This document shows, piece after piece, positions 15,760-21,271 of a DNA stretch of 21,271 nucleotides. Below the pieces are notes generated by a model. That model did not search any database, was not told the DNA's origin, and saw only the letters and a program-made list of their open reading frames with translations. The DNA comes from Candidatus Nanoarchaeia archaeon. Its GTDB lineage: Archaea; Nanoarchaeota; Nanoarchaeia; SCGC-AAA011-G17; JAFCDX01. The stretch lies in contig JAQUND010000025.1 of the NCBI GenBank assembly GCA_028717785.1, forward strand, positions 1-21,271, written 5' to 3'. Every line of letters starts with the position of its first letter. Within the stretch, counting starts at the first letter, position 1. A program made the position numbers and the translations under genes.

Positions 15760-16650
15760 ATGGAAACAATAAAATGTAATTTATGTGGTAATCCTGAATT
15801 TAAAATAATTCATAAAGGATTGAAAGATGAAAATGTAGATCTAACTAAAAAATATGCATCATCTAGTAATGTAATTGGAAATGATCAAATTGTTCAATGC
15901 ACTCATTGTGGTTTAAAATATGTTAATCCAAGATTAACCGATAAAGAAATAGTAACAGGTTATTCTGAAGGTTCAGATGAATTATTCGTATCTCAAGCTA
16001 AAGGTCGTGAACTAACTTTTAAAAAATCCTTAAAATTAATTGAAAAATATTCTCCTAAAGGAAAAATTTTAGATGTAGGAACTGCAGGTGGATCATTCTT
16101 AAAAGTAGCTAAAGATAATGGATGGCAAGTAGAAGGAATAGAACCGAATAAATGGTTATGTGATTGGGGTAATAAAAATTATGGAATTAAAATAAAACAA
16201 GGAACAATATTTAATCATAAATTCAAAAAAGATGAATTTGATGTTGTTACATTATGGGATGTTCTTGAACATGTTACTGATCCTAAAAAAACTTTAGAAG
16301 AAGTTAATAAAATAATGAAAAAAAATGGATTACTTGTTGTTAATTATCCTGATATTGGTTCTTCAGTTTCAAAATTAATGGGCAAAAGATGGATTTTCTT
16401 ACTAAGTGTACATTTATTTTACTTTGATAAAATAACAATCAAAAAAATGTTAAATACAACCGGTTTTGATGTAATTAAAATAAAAAAACACTATCAAAGA
16501 TTAGCTTTAGGTTATTTAGTTTATAGAATGCAAGCTTATAATAAATTTTTATATAAAATTGGGAAAGCAATAGTTAATATTTTACATTTGAATAATTTAT
16601 TAATACCTTATTGGTTAGGTCAAACTTTAGTTTTAGCTAGAAAGAAATAA
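15760..16650 (+). CDS. Zinc-ribbon class I methyltransferase
   Basis: This 296-residue protein has an N-terminal zinc ribbon (CNLC at 6-9 and CTHC at 47-50). It is followed by YVNPRLTDKEI and a Rossmann methyltransferase domain: ILDVGTAGGSF (103-113), VEGIEPN (124-130), DVVTLWDVLEHV and the NGLLVVNYPD strand. This arrangement is common in sugar and small-molecule methyltransferases of glycan gene clusters. The ribbon plus Methyltransf_23-like domain resembles deoxysugar C-methyltransferases but lacks their extra C-terminal domain. Methylation of a sugar in the product of this locus is inferred. It is coupled to the upstream GT2 gene by a TAAAATG junction. Confidence 0.88.
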   Translation: METIKCNLCGNPEFKIIHKGLKDENVDLTKKYASSSNVIGNDQIVQCTHCGLKYVNPRLTDKEIVTGYSEGSDELFVSQAKGRELTFKKSLKLIEKYSPKGKILDVGTAGGSFLKVAKDNGWQVEGIEPNKWLCDWGNKNYGIKIKQGTIFNHKFKKDEFDVVTLWDVLEHVTDPKKTLEEVNKIMKKNGLLVVNYPDIGSSVSKLMGKRWIFLLSVHLFYFDKITIKKMLNTTGFDVIKIKKHYQRLALGYLVYRMQAYNKFLYKIGKAIVNILHLNNLLIPYWLGQTLVLARKK

Positions 16651-16653
16651 AAT

Positions 16654-16872
16654 TTATATTTCAAAGTAACAAACAATTTGATCACAAAACTTACAATAAT
16701 AAAATACAAAACCTTCAGGTAGATTATTAATGGATACGGTTATATTTGTTTGATATAAATCAGAGAATTTTAAGGGCTTATGGCATTTATTACACTCTTC
16801 TTGAACAATTATTAGTTTTTGTACTAAATTATCCCTTCCAAAATTTACTTTTTTTATTTGTTCTTGTATCAT
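16654..16872 (-). CDS. Small CxxC/CxxC zinc-ribbon protein, hypothetical
   Basis: This 72-residue protein has paired cysteines CNKC (27-30) and CKFC (60-63), spaced as a small zinc ribbon, plus a further Cys68. I do not recognise a family. Three points support a real gene. It occupies the only large gap in the window. The cysteine spacing is regular. A TATA-like GTTTATATT lies 24-32 bases upstream, with AAAGG just before ATG 16872. A plus-strand frame over the same region has no recognisable domain. It might be a small transcription- or RNA-associated ribbon protein, but nothing beyond metal binding can be supported. Confidence 0.65.
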   Translation of the reverse strand: MIQEQIKKVNFGRDNLVQKLIIVQEECNKCHKPLKFSDLYQTNITVSINNLPEGFVFYYCKFCDQIVCYFEI

Positions 16873-16895
16873 TTTACCTTTATTTGTTATATTTT

Positions 16896-16904
16896 AATAT
16901 AAAC
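16896..16904 (-). promoter_or_regulatory. TATA-like box of the small zinc-ribbon gene
   Basis: The minus strand reads GTTTATATT 24-32 bases before ATG 16872, the same geometry as other promoters here. A second TATAAAC lies 13 bases further upstream within a direct repeat. Confidence 0.45.
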
Positions 16905-16922
16905 ATACTATATAAACATACT
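16898..16922. repeat. Tandem direct repeat of TATAAACATACT
   Basis: Two perfect copies of the 12-mer TATAAACATACT occur at 16898-16909 and 16911-16922, separated by one base. They lie in the divergent gap between the zinc-ribbon gene and the FAD oxidoreductase gene. They duplicate a TATA-like element and may mark two alternative promoter sites or a regulator-binding site. Confidence 0.55.
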
Positions 16923-16977
16923 TATTTGTTACCACTTAATAATAATACTATAACAAACAAAATTTTGTGCATAAAGC

Positions 16978-16985
16978 ATTTAAAG
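16978..16985 (+). promoter_or_regulatory. TATA-like box of the FAD oxidoreductase gene
   Basis: ATTTAAAG begins 28 bases before ATG 17006, with the TTTAAA core at -27 to -22. This leaderless spacing supports ATG 17006 over the GTG at 16967, which lies upstream of the box. Confidence 0.55.
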
Positions 16986-17005
16986 CTGTTTTTAGTAAAA
17001 ATACG

Positions 17006-18391
17006 ATGAAAAATGTAGTTATTTTAGGAGCTGGATTAACAGGATTAACGACAGGCTGGAAATTAGCTGATTCTAACGCTGTTACTGTTATAGAAAAAGA
17101 TTCTAAACTAGGTGGAATTTCTAGTACATTTAAACATAAAAATTATAGTTTAGATTATGGCCCACATAAAATTTATACTCAAATTCCAGAAATTATGGAT
17201 GAAATTAGATCATTAATAGGAGAAGGAAGCTTATTAGAAATAGAAAAAAGATCTAAAATTTACTTAAAAGGAAAATACTATAATTATCCAATTGGATTAA
17301 AAGACATGCTTCTAAAAATGAATCCTTTAATTGGAATTAGAGCAGGATTATTATTTGGTATAAGAAAAGCAAAAAATATTGTTTACAAAAAAGAAATTTC
17401 ATATGAAGATTATCTATCAAATAGATTTGGAAAAGGGGTATATGAGTTGGTTTTCAAACCATACGCAGAAAAAGTTTGGGGAAATCCTAAGGAACTAGAT
17501 AAAGAATTAGCGAGAACGAGGGTATCTGTTCCTGGATTGATGACCTTACTTAAAAATATGATTTTCAAACAAAAAAATCCTGAAATAAGTGCAGATAAAT
17601 TCTATTATCCTAAAAAAGGAATTATTAGTTTAGCTGAAGAAATGGAAAAATTAATAGAAATGAATAAAGGTAAAATATTATTTAATTCAATACCAAATGA
17701 AATAACTGTTAAAGATAATGTTATTAGTGAAATAAAAATAAAACAAAAAAGTAGTGTTAAAAAAATAAAACCTGATTTTGTTATATCAACTATTCCTGTA
17801 AAAGAATTACCAAAATTAATGAAAGCTCCAGTTGAAGTAATAAATGCAGCTAACTCATTAAAATATAGATCTTTAATATTATTTTATATTGTTGTAAATA
17901 AAGAAAGTTTATTTAATGAAAATTGGATGTTCTATCCAGAAAAAGAAATAATTTTTAATAGAATTTCTGAACAAAAAGGATTTTCTAAATTTATGATACC
18001 TGAAAATAAAACAGTTTTAACTGTTGAGATAACTTGTGATCAAAATTCTGAATTAATGATATTAAAAGACAGAGAAATATATGAAAAGATTGTAACAGAT
18101 TTAGAAAAAGTTAATATTCTTACTAGAAATGAAGTAGAAGAATACTTCTCAGTTAAATTAAAAGATGTTTATCCTATATATGATTTAAGTTTTAAAAAGA
18201 ATTTAGATATTGTTCTAAATTATTTAAGTACAATACAAAATTTAATAACTAATGGACGTCAAGGATTATTTAATTATAATAATATGGATCACTGTATTGA
18301 TATGGGAATTAAAGCAGCCAAATATATTAATAATAATAGCAGTGATTGGTATGAAAAAATAAAAGATTTTGATTATAAAATTGTGGATTAA
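17006..18391 (+). CDS. FAD-dependent oxidoreductase (amine oxidase/HemY-like, UDP-galactopyranose mutase-like fold)
   Basis: This 461-residue flavoprotein begins VVILGAGLTGLTTGW (4-18), the GxGxxG dinucleotide site. It continues to VIEKDSKLGGISS (28-40), whose Glu30 should hold the FAD ribose, and DYGPHKIYT. Members of this superfamily (COG1232-like) include protoporphyrinogen oxidases, carotenoid/phytoene desaturases and UDP-galactopyranose mutase. Relatives of unknown role are frequent in surface-polysaccharide loci. The frame extends to GTG 16967, but ATG 17006 fits the family's usual N-terminus and the upstream TATA box. It is followed after one base (TAAAATG) by two B12-rSAM genes, so a redox partner or desaturation step in the same pathway is plausible but unproven. 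Confidence 0.85.
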   Translation: MKNVVILGAGLTGLTTGWKLADSNAVTVIEKDSKLGGISSTFKHKNYSLDYGPHKIYTQIPEIMDEIRSLIGEGSLLEIEKRSKIYLKGKYYNYPIGLKDMLLKMNPLIGIRAGLLFGIRKAKNIVYKKEISYEDYLSNRFGKGVYELVFKPYAEKVWGNPKELDKELARTRVSVPGLMTLLKNMIFKQKNPEISADKFYYPKKGIISLAEEMEKLIEMNKGKILFNSIPNEITVKDNVISEIKIKQKSSVKKIKPDFVISTIPVKELPKLMKAPVEVINAANSLKYRSLILFYIVVNKESLFNENWMFYPEKEIIFNRISEQKGFSKFMIPENKTVLTVEITCDQNSELMILKDREIYEKIVTDLEKVNILTRNEVEEYFSVKLKDVYPIYDLSFKKNLDIVLNYLSTIQNLITNGRQGLFNYNNMDHCIDMGIKAAKYINNNSSDWYEKIKDFDYKIVD

Positions 18392-18392
18392 A

Positions 18393-19772
18393 ATGAAAAT
18401 TTTACTTGTTAAAGTACCTTCAGATATGCATGTAATAATTCCTCCAATGGGGCTTGGTTACTTAGCATCATATTTAAAAAATAAAATTAAAGATATTGAT
18501 ATAACAATTCTAGATTGTTTAAAGGAAAAATATGATTATAATAAATTCTATGAGTATGTTAAACAAAATAAACCAGATATAGTTGGAATGACCGCTTTTA
18601 CAATGGAAATTGAATCAGCATTAAAATGTTGTGAAAAAATTAAAGATATTAACAAAAATATTGTAACTGTAATTGGTGGACCACATGCTTCTAATTCTCC
18701 AGAACAAATATTATGCAATGAAAATGTAGATTTTATATTTAGAGGAGAAGCAGAATTAGGTTTTTATGAATTAATTAAAGCATTACAAACAAAAAAAGAT
18801 TTTTCTAAAGTACCAAATTTAGGTTATAAAGAAAAAGGTAAAATGAAGTTTAATGATATTAAGTTTATAGAAAATCTTGATGAAATTTCTTATCCAGATT
18901 ATGAATTAATGAAATTCTCAGAATATCCAAAAATGTATTTTATGAAAAAATTCCCGTCAGCTCCAATACTTACTTCAAGAGGTTGTCCATTTTCGTGTAC
19001 TTTCTGTTCAGCCGGTAATTTATCTGGGAAAAAATTTAGAACTAGAAGCCCAGAAAATATTATTCAAGAAATTAAATTACTAAAAGAAAAATATCATATT
19101 AAAGAATTTGAAATATGGGATGATAATTTCTCAATGAATAAAGAAAGAGCAATGAAATTCTGTAATCTATTAATTAAAGAAAAAATAAATCTTGGATGGT
19201 GGTGTCCTAATGGATTAAGAATAGAAACTCTTGATGAAGAATTACTTAGAAAGATGAAAGAATCTGGTTGTTATGCTATGGCTGTTGGTATAGAAACTGG
19301 ATCTGAAAAAATACAAAAAGATATGAAAAAATATCTTAATCTAGATAAAGCAAAAGAAATTGTTAAATTAGCTCATAAAATAGGAATAAGAACTCAAGGA
19401 TTTTTCATTATTGGATACCCAACTGAAACAAGAGAAGATATACTTAAAACAATTAAATTTGCTAAAAGTTTACCATTAGATAGAGCAAGTTTCTCTTTAT
19501 TTCAACCACTAGTTGGATCTGAAATTTATAATTGTTTAAAAAAAGAAGGAAAATTAAAAGATATAGATATGAACAAATGTGAATATTCAAAACCATCAAT
19601 ATTGCCTCAAGGTTTTAAAAATATAGAAGAAGTTAAGAAATTACAGAAAAAAGCAATATTAGAATTTTACTTAAGACCAAAAACATTTTCAAAATTTGTA
19701 TATGAAAATTTAACAATAGATCAATTAAAAGAATTAGGAGTTATGTTCAAAAAATACATACTAAACAAATGA
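18393..19772 (+). CDS. Cobalamin-binding radical SAM protein
   Basis: This B12-rSAM protein has 459 residues from ATG 18393. An upstream ATG at 18369 would overlap the FAD gene and add an atypical N-terminus. The start chosen gives MKILLVKVPS and a TAAAATG junction. The cobalamin domain contains IPPMGLGYLASYL, the GGPHAS loop (95-100) and RGEAE, which departs from the YGEGE or YGEAE of most paralogues. The cluster motif is CPFSCTFC (Cys198, Cys202, Cys205). Downstream are AVGIETGSEKI, FFIIGYPTET and the FYLRP tail. The segment FQPLVGSEIYN replaces TPFPGTELYD, suggesting a different substrate pocket. Co-transcribed with the FAD oxidoreductase and the next B12-rSAM gene. Confidence 0.92.
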   Translation: MKILLVKVPSDMHVIIPPMGLGYLASYLKNKIKDIDITILDCLKEKYDYNKFYEYVKQNKPDIVGMTAFTMEIESALKCCEKIKDINKNIVTVIGGPHASNSPEQILCNENVDFIFRGEAELGFYELIKALQTKKDFSKVPNLGYKEKGKMKFNDIKFIENLDEISYPDYELMKFSEYPKMYFMKKFPSAPILTSRGCPFSCTFCSAGNLSGKKFRTRSPENIIQEIKLLKEKYHIKEFEIWDDNFSMNKERAMKFCNLLIKEKINLGWWCPNGLRIETLDEELLRKMKESGCYAMAVGIETGSEKIQKDMKKYLNLDKAKEIVKLAHKIGIRTQGFFIIGYPTETREDILKTIKFAKSLPLDRASFSLFQPLVGSEIYNCLKKEGKLKDIDMNKCEYSKPSILPQGFKNIEEVKKLQKKAILEFYLRPKTFSKFVYENLTIDQLKELGVMFKKYILNK

Positions 19773-21160
19773 AGTTTTTACTAATTATTCCACCAAGTTC
19801 AATTAAAGTATATAAAAAAAGTAAATTGAAAGCTGCTGTTTCAGAAATGCCAATTGTTTCTATTGCTTCCTTAGCTGCAGTTTTAGAAGAAAATAAAGTT
19901 AATACTCAAATATTAGATTTATCTGTATCTTTAGATCCACTAAATGATTTAAACAATAAGTTAATTATGTTTAATCCTGATTATGTTGGAATAACATTTA
20001 CAACTCCATTATATAATGAAGCAAAAGAAATTGCAGATATTGTTAAAAAATTTAATCCTAAAATAATTACAATTGCAGGCGGTGTTCATGTTACTGCTCT
20101 ACCTCAAGATACTTTAAAAGAATTAAATTTTGATATTGCTGTTTTAGGTGAAGGAGAAGAAACACTAAAAGAAATAATTGACAAAAAACCTTTATCAAAA
20201 ATAAAAGGAATTGCTTACAAAGAAAAAAATAAAATAAAAATTAATCCAAGGAGAGAATTAATTAAAAATTTAGATAGTTTACCATTACCAGCTTGGCATT
20301 TATTTGATTTAACTAAATATAAATCAAGTAAATTAACGACAAGAAATCAACCAGTTGGACCAATAGAAACTTCAAGAGGTTGTGTTTACGGTTGTACTTA
20401 TTGTAATAAAGATATTTTTGGAAGAACTTTTAGATTTAAATCACCTGAACGTGTTATAAAAGAAATTGAACACATGCTTAAATCAGGATTTAAAGAAATT
20501 CATGTTTGGGATGATAATTTTTCAACTAATTTAGAAAGAGCAAAAAAAATATGTGATCTAATTGTTGAAAAAAATTTAAAATTTTCTTGGGCTCTTGCTT
20601 GTGGAGTAAGATGTGACTGTATAGATGAAGAATTTTTATTAAAAGTTAAAAAAGCAGGTTGTTATGCAATTTATCTTGGTGTTGAAACTGGAAACCCAGA
20701 AATACTAAAAAAAATAAATAAAGGAGAAACCCTAGAACAAATAAAAAAAGCATTTGATATGTGTAAAAAGATTGGAATTGAAACAGTTGCTTTCTATATG
20801 CTTGGATTACCAGGAGAAACTATAGAAACAATGAATCAAACAATTGAATTTGCTAAAAATCTTGGTTCTGATTATGCTAAATTTACAATAACTGTTCCAT
20901 TCCCAAGCACACCATTATTCCATGAATGGGATAAAGCAGGTATAATAAAAACAAAAGAATGGTCAAAATATAATTTTCATACAGCTTCAAAAGTTTATGA
21001 TCATCCTAATTTATCTTGGGATACTTTAGAAAAATACTATAATAAAGCTTATAGAGAATTTTACTTCAGACCAGGTTATATTACTCATAAAATTATTAAA
21101 GATATTAAAAAACATAGATTATTATTAGATGCTTATTATGCTCTTAAGACCTTTATTTAA
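19769..21160 (+). CDS. Cobalamin-binding radical SAM protein
   Basis: This 463-residue B12-rSAM protein overlaps the previous gene by ATGA. Its N-terminal domain has LLIIPPS, MPIVSIASLAAVL, VNTQILDLSV, the GGVHVTA loop (104-110) and GEGEET. The cluster motif is CVYGCTYC (Cys205, Cys209, Cys212), where VYG replaces the usual PF after the first Cys. Then come YLGVETGNPEIL, YMLGLPGET, VPFPSTPLFHEW and the FYFRP tail. It is clearly divergent from its overlapping neighbour, so the pair is not a recent duplication. They could act in sequence or as a heteromeric complex. Substrate unknown. Confidence 0.92.
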   Translation: MKFLLIIPPSSIKVYKKSKLKAAVSEMPIVSIASLAAVLEENKVNTQILDLSVSLDPLNDLNNKLIMFNPDYVGITFTTPLYNEAKEIADIVKKFNPKIITIAGGVHVTALPQDTLKELNFDIAVLGEGEETLKEIIDKKPLSKIKGIAYKEKNKIKINPRRELIKNLDSLPLPAWHLFDLTKYKSSKLTTRNQPVGPIETSRGCVYGCTYCNKDIFGRTFRFKSPERVIKEIEHMLKSGFKEIHVWDDNFSTNLERAKKICDLIVEKNLKFSWALACGVRCDCIDEEFLLKVKKAGCYAIYLGVETGNPEILKKINKGETLEQIKKAFDMCKKIGIETVAFYMLGLPGETIETMNQTIEFAKNLGSDYAKFTITVPFPSTPLFHEWDKAGIIKTKEWSKYNFHTASKVYDHPNLSWDTLEKYYNKAYREFYFRPGYITHKIIKDIKKHRLLLDAYYALKTFI

Positions 21161-21164
21161 TAAG

Positions 21165-21174
21165 TTATTTAAAT
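21165..21174 (+). promoter_or_regulatory. TATA-like box of the right-edge glycosyltransferase
   Basis: TTATTTAAAT begins 30 bases before ATG 21195, with the TTTAAA core at -27 to -22 as for the FAD oxidoreductase gene. It lies in the 34-base gap after the B12-rSAM stop. Confidence 0.5.
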
Positions 21175-21194
21175 CATAAAAAATTAGTTCTAGT

Positions 21195-21271
21195 ATGAAA
21201 ATCCTTGAAATAACTGAGTTTTCAGCAGGTATTTGTGGAGTTTGGACTAGAGTTCTAGCTGAAGCTAAAGA
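21195..21271 (+). CDS. Probable GT4-family glycosyltransferase, N-terminal fragment
   Basis: Only the first 25 codons are present before the window ends. They read MKILEITEF, then SAGICGVWTRVLAEAK. This resembles the first beta strand, glycine loop and helix of GT-B glycosyltransferases of family 4, where a G-V-x3-V-xx-LA pattern shapes the acceptor site. The start has a leaderless-type TATA box. The assignment is tentative because the UDP-sugar-binding C-terminal domain lies outside the window. Confidence 0.55.
   Translation, partial: MKILEITEFSAGICGVWTRVLAEAK

Noticed and set aside
16746..17009. An 87-codon plus-strand open frame, hydrophobic
   Set aside because: It overlaps the zinc-ribbon gene antisense and runs into the start of the FAD gene. 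It has no motif, and the cysteine pattern favours the opposite strand.
1..21271. CRISPR arrays, tRNA/rRNA genes, insertion sequences, prophage or integrase genes
   Set aside because: No spaced repeat array, cloverleaf, transposase or integrase signature was seen. Gene packing leaves only one gap over 300 bases (16651-17005), and it holds the zinc-ribbon gene.

Overview
This window is very A+T-rich and carries only protein-coding genes. It is probably archaeal. A palindromic TATA decamer, ATTTATAAAT, sits exactly 30 bases before the start codon of three plus-strand genes, and close variants precede several others. That geometry fits archaeal TBP/TFB promoters with little or no 5' leader and does not fit bacterial -35/-10 spacing. 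Shine-Dalgarno sequences are rare. The A+T-richness, compact gene packing and content would suit a DPANN-type lineage (Woesearchaeota/Pacearchaeota-like), but that placement is inference. I see no tRNA, rRNA, CRISPR array, transposase, integrase or origin.

Layout. (1) 1-315 (+): the C-terminal end of a cobalamin-binding radical SAM (B12-rSAM) protein. (2) 6678 down to 293 (-): a tight seven-gene operon. In transcription order it encodes a membrane-anchored GT2 glycosyltransferase, a polysaccharide-deacetylase-like protein, a WbpB/WlbA-type UDP-sugar 3-dehydrogenase, a hexapeptide acyltransferase, a DegT-family aminotransferase, a PIG-L/LmbE deacetylase and a methyltransferase. (3) 6810-8231 (+): a B12-rSAM gene whose stop codon abuts, with no spacer, the stop of a minus-strand pair (11406 to 8232) encoding a GT-C membrane glycosyltransferase and another B12-rSAM protein. 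(4) 11488-16650 (+): a second, larger GT-C glycosyltransferase, a B12-rSAM protein, a soluble GT2 and a zinc-ribbon methyltransferase. (5) 16872-16654 (-): a small CxxC/CxxC zinc-ribbon protein. (6) 17006-21160 (+): an FAD oxidoreductase followed by two overlapping B12-rSAM genes, then the start of a GT4-like glycosyltransferase running off the right edge.

How the genes may work together. The 3-dehydrogenase, aminotransferase and acyltransferase are the three enzymes that turn UDP-GlcNAcA into UDP-2,3-diacetamido-2,3-dideoxy-glucuronic acid. This is the WbpB-WbpE-WbpD pathway of bacterial O-antigens, and the sugar also occurs in methanogen N-glycans. Two GT2 enzymes, two GT-C polyprenyl-phosphate-sugar-type transferases and a GT4 could assemble and transfer a glycan. 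Two deacetylase families and two methyltransferases could tailor it. The locus is therefore best read as surface-glycan or glycolipid biosynthesis (S-layer N-glycan, or glycosylated lipid).

The unusual part is the repeated insertion of six divergent B12-rSAM proteins into this one locus. They look like the tailoring layer, perhaps C-methylation or C-C bond chemistry on sugars, polyprenol carriers or archaeal lipids. Their substrates cannot be read from the sequence, and this is the best candidate for an undescribed system in the window.
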